A stretch of DNA of 64,000 nt from Collybiopsis luxurians FD-317 M1 (Eukaryota > Basidiomycota > Agaricomycetes > Agaricales > Omphalotaceae), in assembly GCA_000827265.1 (NCBI GenBank), contig KN834800.1, positions 336,524 to 400,523 of the forward strand. The letters run 5' to 3'. Positions 11,222 through 22,240 of this stretch are shown piece after piece. Within the stretch, counting starts at the first letter, position 1. Each line of letters starts with the position of its first letter. The position numbers were made by a program, and so were the translations under genes. The notes under the pieces are model-generated. The model had not been told where the DNA came from and did no database searches. It was given only the letters and a program-made list of their open reading frames with translations.

Positions 11222-12870
11222 TTATACATTCAATTTTTCACTCGCCAACTTTGCCCCCTTAACTCTAGCCGCAATCTTCTCAAATGCAACGTCCCTCGCA
11301 AAATCAGGATTCCCCCCGTGCTTCGGTTTGACATCAATACTGAAAGGACTGAATCCACAATCATCCGTAGCTCCAAGCTGGTCAACTGGAATATACTTGC
11401 TCGCCTCTACCAAGCTCTCGCAAACCTGCTCTGGAGTCTCCACCGTCGGATTGAGCGGGCTAATCACCCCAATGAAAGCAACTTGTTTCACCCCATTGGC
11501 ATCTTTCCGGATGTGTTTACCAATTTCTTGGTGGATCGCCGTACGAACGTCGGGGGTATGGGAGGCGAGTTGAATGAGGAAGTAGCCTGCATTGATCCTG
11601 AATAAGTGGGGAAGAAGAGAGTGGTAGGGGACTTCGAAAGAGTGGACAGAGTCGCAATCTCCGCCCGGGCAAGTGTGGACGCCAATGTTGACGCGTTCGG
11701 TGGGAGTAAAGCGATCGAGGACGCTAGACAGCACATTTAGGTGTTGGTCCCATTGCATTGAAACTCTGCTCGTCCACTTACCGGTTGTTCAAATCGACAA
11801 ATATGTCGAGGAGGCTGGCGCCAGTCCAGGGATTACGAGGGTCGTTCTTCAAAGCAAGACGACCTAGCCGCCTTTCTGTCGACACGAACTCATCCAACAG
11901 CAACAGAGGACAAACCTTCAGTGAAATCAATAGAAACCCTCTTCGCTCCGGCCGCAAAGCATCCCCTGATATCCTTTTCACACTAATAGTCGCATCTGCA
12001 TTCAGCACACCACATCTCGGAGTAAAGGTGTGAAACATAGGCATCTCTGACATACCTCGTTAACAATATCATTCATAAACTGTTCCTTCGGATACCCCGG
12101 CACTTCTTCAGTGAGAGGATAAAGCAAGTACATCATACTGGGTGCAATGACCGCTTGTTTCATGGGATATCCTTTGCTCTGAGAAGCACTCTTTTTGAAA
12201 TTCTGCCAGGCGAATGTGTTGTACCTTGAGGCAGATACCATTAGTCTTAGTATTGCTATCCGCATAGCGGCGTGCATATACTTACTTGAAAGGACCCTTG
12301 ACGATCCGGGGGAGTTGACGATGATGTCCATCATCGAAAATGGCCTACCAAAGAGATGAATCATAACTATCTCGGTATATGGCTACCGTACTCACGAAAT
12401 ACTGCCCGTCCCCCGCCAAATTGTCAGATATCCCTTTCCCATTGAGGGTGCTTCAAACGAATAAACAATCAAAATCCCATCATCAGGTGGAGACTAACAA
12501 ACACCTACTCGACCAGAGGGTAGGTAGCAAACCTACCCAGTTGAACAGAGTCAGACTCATAACAATACCCAGACCAACACAGGGTAATCTACTCACGAAC
12601 TAATTCTTTGCTCACCATCCGTGATATACGTCTCCCCAGTCTTCTGCATACGCGTCAACGAATCCTCCGCAGCTTTGTCCTGGGCCTTGACAAGTTCCTC
12701 TTTGCTAATCTTGCCAGAATCATAGTCTGCGAAGGCCTGTTGCAGATCTAGTGCAGCGAAACAAGTGAGCGAAAGAGGTAAGAATCCGAACCCCGAACTC
12801 TTTAAATAAGAGAGAGATACATACAAACGGGACGAGGAAGACTTCCTACAACTTCAGTTGGGATAGGCAT
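11222..12870 (-). CDS. MetE-like methionine synthase family protein, array copy 4
   Basis: Fourth tandem member. It starts MPIPTEVVGSLPRP and ends AKLASEKLNV. Landmarks in order are LQQAFADYDSGKISKEEL, TYITDGEQRISS, NLAGDGQYF, PSMMYLLYPLTEEVPG, DIRGCFAAGAKRV, IGVHTCPGGDCDS (H-x-C zinc ligands), VETPEQVCESLVEASKYI and QLGATDDCGFSPF (third ligand). The donor after IVNE is a standard GAG|GTATGT. All exons join without stops. Family assignment rests on these MetE catalytic-domain motifs and on the roughly 375-residue length, which is half that of a classical MetE. Its promoter region keeps only a weakened module (GTTTTCCAGTATAGG, then CATACATCGCACTCGCAG at about 12972-13005), and the GCAAGGTTCAGTCA element is degraded. 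Confidence 0.82.
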
Positions 12871-13460
12871 GGTTAAAGTTTCGGTATGTGGCGGGCTGGC
12901 AAAGTTGTAAATTGTCTGAGACAAAGTTCTAGATTCGTCTTTTCTAAATCCTATTTAAAGCCATACTGGAGTTTTCCAGTATAGGTAAAAATCATACATC
13001 GCACTCGCAGTCGTGCGGGCGGCGTCTACCACTCGCTCACACGGATATTTTCTGTGCAATTATCCGGGGTCGATCTGCTGCTGTTTTTCGCGCTTCTAGT
13101 GGCGAAGCTCCAGCCGAACAGTCAAGAATCCTGAAAATCGTTGGAGCCTTTACCTATTCCAGTTGAATCATCGAGTTCGAGGATAGGAAAAAGAAATAGC
13201 AACGGATAATTGCAAAGTATTTATCCGCGAGCAAAGGTATTACGCGTACAGACACCTGACGACTTCACCTCAAGTTTAAATGGGATGACAATTTTACCAA
13301 GTCCAATCTGGGTTCATACTGGCAGTGGTTATAGGTGATAATGGAACAGCTTGTAGAGATCTGAAGGATATACAAAATAGCATCGGATGCTTGCAACCGA
13401 GTATAAGGAGAGAGAAGAGTATTGAAGTGCTGCGTCGAAGAGCTGACTCGTCATCACTGT
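12871..13460. other. Copy 4 upstream region and older repeat remnant
   Basis: 12960-13130 is a degenerate form of the promoter module. 13240-13460 resembles 13530-13900 and 21760-22120 (CACCTGACGACTTCACCTCAAG; CCAAGTCCAATCTGGGTTCAT; ATAATGGAACAGCTTGTAGAGATCTGAAGGATAT). It is thus an additional, shorter copy of the kinase 3' flank. No gene is seen. Confidence 0.5.
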
Positions 13461-15215
13461 AAAACTTTACATGAAAACTTGCTATGAATAAACGACAACC
13501 CCTAACTTGTCGCCCTTCTCAAACTCTCGACACAAACAGCTGACAATCTCGCCTCAATGTCTTCCCCGAAAGAGTCATCCTCATGGTAAAGAAGGTCTCA
13601 CGTATTGTAAGCCGGGCAAGACAGAATACCGTACTGGATCTATCGTATCATGTGTGTGCGCGAAATGGATCGATATTTGTCAAAATCGGAATGTAGGTTC
13701 AATGAGGGGGATAAATAATTTAACCGAGCCCAACGTGAGTTCAAGATGGGAGTGGTCATAGGTCGTACGAGAACGGTAATAGAACAGCTTGTTAAGATCT
13801 GAAGGATATGCAGAAATAAATTTTTCAATCTGGGAGTATATAATGGGAGAGAATCGGGAGGGAAGCGTACTGGGCGTCGCGTGAGGAAGTCGAACCGTCA
13901 ATCAATATCGTCGTAAACTGTATCATGAGAGCTTGTTATGCATCAGAACGTTCATCTTGGAGAACTGGGCAACTTGTCCACTGACTTGTCATCCTTGCCA
14001 AACTTGAGCTTACCAAGCGGCGTGCTAGGTTGATAATTCACTCGAGGACACGAAGGACGCAGACCACAAACGGAATTCATACTTGTCATTACATTCCAAA
14101 ATAGGTTTTCACGGTCCAAACCGGTTGGAACAGATGTCGCGCTTGCTCACTATCGAAGCGCTCAGAAAGAACAAGTCGAACGGGTTCCATCTTATTAGAG
14201 GCTCTGCTCTCGGAGTATTAGGTGCTCCACTTGCGCCCTGCTTGGTTGGCTTCACGCCGGGTTTGAAATCGTGAACCGGTGAACGAGAAGGCTGGTGTAA
14301 TTGCCGCCAAGGATCTAATGGCGGATTCGCCCTCGGTGGCAATTGCGCTCGCAATAACAGATCCGGCGGTAGGATCGAGGGAATCCTTTGAAAGAATAGA
14401 AGAGCGACCAAGAAAGTCCGAACCATTTCCACCACGATGATAGCGAGGTTTGCAGAAGCGGGTAAGACTCGCGCAGATAGTACGAATGGAAGACTAGGAA
14501 GGAGGTTGGGTGCCGTCGGTAAAGAGGGTAGTATGAACGCGAATAACAGTATTACTATACTCGGACAAGAGTCGTTTCCTGGAATTTACAATAAGCAGAA
14601 TGAAAATAAGAGATATAGTCGGGTCTCACCTTCAGACTATTAATCCCAGCGCCAGAAAGTCCCTTAACAGCTTCCATGAGTTCATCACTACTCGTTCTGC
14701 TAATTCTGATATCTTGGCCAATTCCAACTCCGAAGCTGTGAACGCTCAGCTGAGATGCTGGTCCTTTGTGACCTATCAGAAACTTGATACATGGAAATCT
14801 TCGCCCTCGTTGGGACGAGCAAGAATTTCGGCCTCAAAAATCCGGTATTTGACGAGTGGTAGGATCTGTGGTACAAGCACAAGTCAATCATGTCAGGAGG
14901 GGGATGGACTCCGAACTTGGTCTGTGTCGAGGGAAAAGGTTGAAGCAGCTCGTTTGAAATGACGGTCGTCTCCGAGTTTACGAGCAGCCATTTCGCATGG
15001 AATGATACCAACAAAAAGATAACGGTTAGAAGATGGAATTCCTCAGAGACTAAGACGCCAGGGAAAGGCTTGATGTGATAGCACAGGTTACCGTTGTCGA
15101 TGAACTCGGAGATGTCTGGATTAGGAGTATGAGAAAGATCGACGAAAAGGACGGTGTTATAGTAACACTTACGCTCAAAGTATATGGCAACATCGATTCC
15201 AAGGTGAATTTGCGC
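13461..15215 (-). pseudogene. Partial C1-domain kinase pseudogene with 3' flank
   Basis: Degenerate copy of 21760-24060. The 3' flank is recognisable at 13540-13920 (CCGAAAGAGTCATCCTCATGG; AATACCGTACTGGATCTA; GAGTTCAAGATGGGAGTGGTC). C-terminal coding remnants in the minus frame at 14109-14435 read PLIRWNPFDLFF, then DICSNRFGP, where the intact gene has PLIGWNPFDLFF and DICSKRFGP. Part of the C1-encoding last exon is deleted. Kinase-domain remnants at 14700-15215 appear in shifting frames. Several frameshifts and indels rule out a functional kinase. The 5' end of the kinase, including the glycine loop and catalytic lysine, is absent, and the pseudogene stops where the NACHT-ankyrin gene region begins. 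Confidence 0.75.
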
Positions 15216-15531
15216 GTTAAATGTTGGATTCTGAAAAGTTTTGGTTGAAGGAGAACGAGTCCACCGTCGGTCCGGTTGAGTCTGTTGGCCCTAAAATCCG
15301 GGTCCCAAGATCCAAAATCGATTTTGCTCAGCGGGACTATACGGGAAACCTAAACTTACTTCAAACGCTAATTATGCTTTACCACTGCCAACCAGCAGTC
15401 TGTTCTTACACCAATCATCGAGAAACTCGTGAGTATAACTTTTTTCAAAGAATAACACGCTATCGAGTCCATCTTGTATCCTCGCTGTTACTTTCTCTTC
15501 CCCCCATCTTGCCTCTATCCAAGTCAAAAGT

Positions 15532-18500
15532 ATGTATGAACCTGTTATCGGAACGAGAGCCAGAGAACCGCACTCCGGTTTTGCTCGACTATGGCAGGAA
15601 GCTATTGATCGATACGTGCACACGACTCACCGCGATCTTAGCCAGCTCTCCTTCAGAGAACATACTTTGATGAATTGCGGCACCCCGGATGGAGTCGTCG
15701 AAATGCTCACTGATGAGGACGATGCCCTGAAGGAGTACCGCGATGAAGATAGCAACTGGGGAAAATTTCGCGGGATGGTGAGCAGGATTATCGACTCTGT
15801 GTGGCAATTTGCCGAGCCCGTTGCCAATCTAGCCAACGATGTAAGTCCTGATAACGCCTTTCCCTTCTCATGGAGCTTGTACCCTTATTAACAGGTGTTT
15901 CCCGGGTCGAAGATCATTTTTGTTGCATTCGATGTTTTGTTCAAAGTGCGCGCCTCAGATAGCCTTGCTTCACACGGGATGATCTTACAACTTATCTGAA
16001 GGCTGCGAAGGACGTAGGCGAAATCTATAACGGGCTCGAACAACTCTTTGAAGACCTCGGTAAAGCCCTCATCAGTATCAAAGAAGAACTTCAAGTGCTG
16101 AAAGAGATTACGCCGGAGTTTAGAGAAATACATCTCAACATTCTAGGACTCTCTCTAGACGTCCTTGCGTTATCCACGAAGTTTGTCAAGGAGAAAGTAT
16201 CGTCGGGCAGCAAGTTTAAGGATGGGTGGAGAGCCTTCAAGCAGAGTGTGAGTAAGTACTCATATTCGCAATAGGGAAACGACTCTTGTTTGACTGGAGT
16301 TCTTTTGGTCATGCGTTGCTAAAGGACTCGGATGTAAAGGATGCGCTGGAAAACCTCGAGAAGCTGATGAAAGATAAAGACAATATAAGAGGTGCATCCA
16401 TGTTCAGGATGATTGGTGAGAATAAGGGACAGATTTCGGAATGTAGGACCAGCTTTATATTTATTTTCCTATTGAATCTGGCTCAGATTGTCATCTCCAC
16501 AGTGCGTCTTGACGTGCACTCGGTAAAGAAGTCAGTCGTCACCGATCAAGGTAGGTTTAGACTTGAAAAGCGAATTTTCATGTTATGCAGCCTTAGTGGT
16601 TTACAGATATCAAGATGCTTAAGGACTGGCTTAAACCAGTGGAACAGGGACCAAAACATGACAAAGTTTGCTCTGCCCGAAATGGAAGTGCTGCAACAGG
16701 AGACTGGATTATTGAGAATCCTACTTTCATGCTTTGGCGGGAAGGCAAGAAGTCCGATCTGTGGATTCACAGCAAACGTATGTGGCTACATCTCTATGAT
16801 TTCTTTGTTACCTCATCCTCATTCATGTTCCAGCGGGCAGCGGGAAGAGCGTAATATTGTTAGTTTCTTCCGTGGATACACAAGGTAGTCAAACTAACAA
16901 CGAACTCAATTCCAGCTCTACTATCATTGACAAAATCAGGTCCCCTACATGTCTTCTTGCTTACTACTACTTTGATTTTCGTGCCTCTGAAACGGAAACA
17001 ACTGCCGGCCAATTTCTTGCTTCCATTGTGTGGCAGTTGGCGCGCGGTTCAAACCACTGTTTCCGTCGTTTATTGGATTATCACTTACAGAACGGACTCA
17101 AGGATGACCCTCCAACCTATAGCCAATTTCTGGAATGTTTGTACTTCATGCTCGGCGACTTTGCAGATGTGTACATTGCAATAGATGCCTTGGATGAGTT
17201 TGCATCTGAGACATGGGAAAAAGAGATATTGCATATCTACCCATTGTTGGTCTTCACCTGCTTTTTACAAGTCGAAGAGAGGATGACATAGAGACATACT
17301 TTGAAGAACTCACTAAATTGAAAAGTTCCACATCTCACACTCTCGAGTTACATGCTATAGCTGAGCAAAAGTGTGGCATTATTGATTACATCTCATTGGA
17401 GCTGCAGACTTTCCAACAAAGGAAAAGGTAGCCAGAGAAACTGGTACAAGAGGTGAAGGAAGAACTGGTTCAAAAATCAGATGGGATGTGAGTGTCTCTT
17501 TGATTTGTATTGTTAGCTTTTCTGCCCATCTTAGTTAATATATCACTGCCATCATCAGGAAAATGACCTAAAGCCCAGGCAAATATTGGAAGCCTGAGGG
17601 AGCCTGAGGACTCCCAGGAAATAGGCCAAATCCTAGGCTCTCTGAAAGATATCTGAGATATCCCTAGGAGTCCCTGAGGGCTTCCTAAGGACACCCTGGG
17701 GATCCCTGGGGATCTCTGGGACACAGGTATTTTAAATAATACATATAACACAAAATTATATTTTAAATATATAGCTATGTAATAGTATTGTATAAATCCA
17801 TAATAAAAACATTTATTTGGCTGCAGATTCACACAGGATTGAGCTTTTAAAATAAATCACATGATGTGCTCACCGTGAGCTGTCTACAATCAAAATATGT
17901 TCACCCTTATTATAACTAATAGTATCCACACTATATATGTATTTATAGGTTCTGTACTACACTGATATACTGTACTTGAGTATGTTAGGTTATTACAAAG
18001 CTTAAACTACTATACACTACTATATAATAGTGTACAATTATGTATAATAACTGATAATAATCTATAGATATAGTAGTTAAATACAAAAAGTTAAGTTCAA
18101 TACAATATGAGATAGAGTAGAATAATATATAGAATGAGGTATGGTAGAGTAAGAATAGAAAGAGATGAGAATATATAATATTATTTTGCATTTACATTTT
18201 AGAGCCCTCAGGATGCCTCAGGGATCTCCAGGGAAGCCTCAGGAATCCTCAGGGACCCTCAGGCAACCTGAGAGTGCTCAGGAATTGGGGGGTGTCCCTT
18301 GGCATCCTGGGTAGCCTAGATAACCTAGGACCCCTGAGAAGCCTAGGCCATCAGATAACAACCCATATGAGCCTGGGCTATAGGACCTTTTTCCTGATGA
18401 TAGGTTCCTCTGGGTGGTATTTCTAATTCATATTCTTCAGAAAAAACTGCCCCTCCAAGTCTCCAAAACACTTGCTACTTCTTCAAGTGTACTGGAGTCT

Positions 18501-20829
18501 TCACTTAGGGACACACTTAAATCACTTCCCAAAACATTTGATGATACATTTTCCTGGATTCTACACCACAAGGTCATGGAAGGTGCAAATTATGCCTTCA
18601 GACTTATAGCATATGCATATAGGTAATTATCTCCCAATGAACTTTCCCAAGTGGCCTCAGTACAGTGGGATGGTGATGGTTCTGCAACTGCATGTGATGA
18701 CCTCACGCTTGTATTCTCCAATAGTGGGGAGAAGTAGAGCCTTTCATTCGGGGCCTTTGTTCAAGTTTCGTGGAAATCTTGGATGGTACTGCGGGACCTG
18801 ATGAGCGCACTGTGCAGTTTGTGCACTTCTCGGCCAGGGAATACCTCTTATCCTCCAATATCCCCTCATTCCGCTTAGAGGAAACCTCTGCGCATATCAC
18901 CATTGCCACTTTGTGCCTCGTCACCCTTCTATGTATCAACAGTCAGAACAACTATTTGCTCAACTTTAGAGCTTATGCTGCTGTATACTGGGACAGACAT
19001 GTTCAAGTGTCTGGTGTCTTTGATGCTGTCGGTAACCTTGTGTTGCAGTTCTTGCAAGATCCCGCATGTTTTACAGCATGGATTCACTGGGCACAAAAAT
19101 GGCGGGGCACTTATAATCTAGATATTGACACTACACCACTTTATGTTGCTGCCTCTACGGGATTGTGTGGTCCATTGAAGACTCTTTTGCAGTCCCCTAG
19201 TGCCAATGTTTCCAGTCAATGTGGCTATTTTGGAATGTACTCCATGCTGCTGCTGGAGGACATACAAGTGTCCTAACACTTCTTCTACAAATTGATCCTG
19301 GATTAAACATCAATGAACCCAGTCAAAAATCTGGGCAATCAGTACTCCACATAGCAGCCCACTTTAATCATGTTGCAATTGCACAACTTCTGATTGATCA
19401 TGGTGCAGATGTTGAAGCCTGCGATAAGCACAAGGCAACCCCACTGCATGTCGCAGCAGAGGCTGGTAATGATGATATTTTGAAAATCTTTCCCAGCCCC
19501 CTGGAGTGCGAAACCTGCATTGATGATCAAGGGCGCACGCCACTACATCTTGCTGCTCTTAACGGACACCTGAACGCCATTTGTGTCCTCCTAGAGCATC
19601 ATGCAGATATTGAAGCCCGGGATAGTAAAGGGAGTACACCATTGCTTTGTGCAATTTGTGGTGTCCACCACGATGCTGTAGAACTTCTGCTCAAGAAGCA
19701 TGCCAGTATTGCTGCTCAGGACTGCCTCAAAAAGACATCATTGCACTGGGCAGTAGATGGAAGAAAGACGCAAGTAGTACACTTGCTGCTTCATCACCGA
19801 GCGGTCATCGAAGCACAAGATAATCTTGGACGTACTCCATTACATCATGCATCTATGAAGCTGGACCCGACTACTGTTCAACTTCTTCTTGAAAAGCATG
19901 CTAGAACTGATCGCGGCGACAACGAAGGATATACACCCTTGCACTTGGCAGTCATAAGTTATCGACCTCGTGCTAAAACTCGGCGTAAAAACATATCCGG
20001 GAGGCTTGTTAGAATTTGGAAGAGATCTAATAAGGTGGATGGACTCGCCGTATTCAAATTACTGCTTGCTCAAGGTGCATCTGCCACAACACGCGATGGA
20101 AATGGGTCTGATATATCCCACCTCGGCATGATGCCTCTTCCTCCACCAACCACAAATGTCAATATTCCAAACAACAGGGGAAAGACTGCATTACACTACG
20201 CTGCTGTTCTGGGATCTTTTGAGGCAGCCACCTGGCTTATACGGTATGGTGCAGATCTGTCGGTGAGGGATCATGAGCGCCAGTTCCCCTTGCACCACGT
20301 AGTAATGTCATCCAGGGATCCTGAGCGCGGGGTCGAGCCTTGGGATCGCCTTGACATGACTCGCCTCCTGCTTGAAAATGGAGCATGTGTTCCAGGACGC
20401 AGCTCAGAAGGATTTACAGCATTGCACGTTGCAGTAATTCATGGCGATGGATCACTTACGCGCCTGCTTCTTGAGCATGGGGCCGATTTGCGTGAGGAGT
20501 ATGTACCACATGGCAGTGGGTGGCAAATTGCATTCAGAGCTGTCAAAGCTCATACTCTGCGGTTGAAGTCAGATCGCCCTACCCTTTTTCTACATCTACT
20601 CTTCAAGCGGGGAGCAGAACAAGAACGAGCAGATGAAGTGATTCAAATGAAGGCAACAGTGGAGGAGTGGCTGAAAACTCGCAGAGCTGGCATTTTAGCT
20701 GAACGAACAAGCACAAATTTACATCGTTTAAGGAGAGTTCGTAGCCTTGACTTGATGGCACCATATGTGGATTCTGCTGTTGTCCAGATATGGCGGTGGG
20801 ATCAAGGTAGGAAGGCCAGGTTGCACTGA
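15532..20829 (+). pseudogene. NACHT-ankyrin NLR-like gene, disrupted
   Basis: STAND/NLR-like gene of the fungal type. The N-terminal region (NWGKFRGMVSRIIDSVWQF; later AAKDVGEIYNGLEQLFEDLG) is joined by short introns. A NACHT domain follows, with Walker A PGSGKSVIL across a splice near 16834, YYYFDFR, and Walker B-like VYIAIDALDE. A winged-helix-like linker (VQFVHFSAREYLLSS) leads to a 536-residue open ankyrin stretch with about ten repeats of the TPLHLAA.G type (19219-20829). At least five lesions break the frame: a 1-nt deletion near 17235, TAG at 17429 where WPEKLVQEV is expected after RKR, TAA at 18624 before LSPNEL, a 1-nt shift near 18732 and another near 19238. An 850-bp inverted-repeat element fills the intron at about 17488-18402. 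Such proteins are thought to sense non-self in fungi. This copy cannot make a full receptor unless the assembly is wrong; the ankyrin part alone could still be expressed. Confidence 0.75.
17551..18401. mobile_element. 850-bp inverted-repeat element inside NACHT gene intron
   Basis: The left end reads ATCATCAGGAAAATGACCTA then AGCCCAGGC. The reverse complement of the right end reads ATCATCAGGAAAAAGGTCCTA then AGCCCAGGC. Inverted similarity continues inward for about 180 nt through a CCTGAGG-rich left arm (17590-17725) and a CCTCAGG-rich right arm (18200-18345). The centre (17730-18195) is very AT-rich with no coding frame. The element lies between a GGGAT|GTGAGT donor (about 17487) and GATAG|GTTCC (about 18403), and splicing there joins SDGM to FLWVVFLI in frame. 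No target-site duplication was found. Confidence 0.7.
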
Positions 20830-21760
20830 TGGTAATAATAGCCGTGTTCAGACTGCAGCCCGCGCGGGCTGGCCGCCAGAAGTTGGTGGATTTGCATGAC
20901 CGCCAGTTGCCACTGGTTTATTAAGTAGATTGTTTTTCCGAAAATCAAACAGAAATAAAGCTTGAATTTCTTACTATCAGCATGAGCACCAAAAAGACTA
21001 TAAGCAGCGAATGAGCGGCTTACATGCTTAATGGTTTTGATATATAGAGGGGGAGAAACATACTGGAACGTCAACTTTGGGGGAGTGATAAGTGGGCAGA
21101 CAAGTCGTCCAGCTCTTCTCGGAGATGTCTGTTGCGGTTGTCATTCATAATGAAACAATTTACGATGATGACAATCCGTCTTCTTGACGCGAGCTTTCCA
21201 AGGGAATTGCTAGATTGATGATGGACTCTAGGACGCGAAGGATGCAGACCGCAATCTCTCAGTGCACTGTCGCCATACTTAACTTACTCGAGATGGGCCA
21301 TGAACGTACAGTTAGTGCTCCGACGACTCGGCTTCAAACGGCGCAGTGGGCTCCAGGTTGTATCGGCTCGGCTCCTCGGAGCTTGGGAACCGATAAAGCT
21401 CAAGCCATATTTCGCACTAAAATGAGAAATATGGAGTTCGGTACGTTACATTCCCAAAATGTATCTATATACCCGCAAGATTCCTTGATTCAGTGAAAAT
21501 AGACGTATCGGCCCGGATAATTGATTCACCTAAAGTCCCTCGAATGCAGTCAACGGCTCAACCGTTCCAGGCTGTAGATGAGGCCTATGAGGCTCAGCGC
21601 TCAGCGTTTAACGTCCACCGGAGCGACAGCGAAGAAATTGCTGTTTCGTCATCTCCGCCTCCTCAGTCGCCTCACCGCCAGCATCCGTAGCGACACGAGC
21701 TCGACGTTTCGCTAGCAGAAGCTTCTGCATAAAACACAGTAACTGATGATCCGCGAGCAA
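20830..21760. other. Intergenic, with a further kinase-tail relic
   Basis: 20830-21110 is probably 3' flank of the ankyrin gene; no gene is seen. 21120-21310 is another divergent copy of the kinase last exon: CTAGGACGCGAAGGATGCAG, ACCGCAATCTCTCAGTGCA and CTCGAGATGGGCC match CTCGAGGACGCGAAGGACGC, ACCACAATCTCTCGGTGCA and TTGAGATGAGCCC at 22330-22395. 21310-21760 shows no recognisable feature. Confidence 0.45.
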
Positions 21761-21908
21761 AGACAAACACCTGACAACTTCGCCTCAAACTCATCCCCGA
21801 AAGAATCATCATCATCATCATGGTAAAGAAGAAAATAAGAGTACGGTCCTCATGTATCGTAAGCCAATCAAGGCAGAAATACCGTACTGGATCTAATATA
21901 TCGTATCA

Positions 21909-21935
21909 TTATGTGTGTGTGTGTGTGCGTGTGCG
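21909..21935. repeat. (TG)n microsatellite
   Basis: Run of TG/CG dinucleotides, about 13 units, in the kinase 3' flank. The homologous place in the pseudogene copy (about 13650) is shorter (TGTGTGTGCG), so the tract has changed length since duplication. Confidence 0.7.
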
Positions 21936-22240
21936 TAAACGGATCGATGTTCGTGAAAAAAACCGGTATGTGGGATGAATAACTTAACCAAGTCCAACGT
22001 GAGTTCATGATGGGGAGTGGTCGTAGGTCGTACAAGAATGGTGATGGAACAGATCTGAAAGGATATGCAGAAATAATATAACGCATCGCAACAGAGTATT
22101 GTTGGATGCTTGAGGGGAATCAATCGTGGAGTATATAGTGGCAAGGAAGCGCGCTCAGGGGTGTCGCGTCAAGGAGACGAATCGTCAATCATCGTAAAAT
22201 CGTATCATGAGAACTTGTGATGGATAAAAGGTCGCAAAAG

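Noticed and set aside
17560..18380. CCTCAGG/CCTGAGG clusters as a CRISPR-like or satellite array
   Set aside because: Units are irregular in spacing and the two clusters are inverted relative to each other, which fits arms of one inverted-repeat element in a eukaryotic genome.
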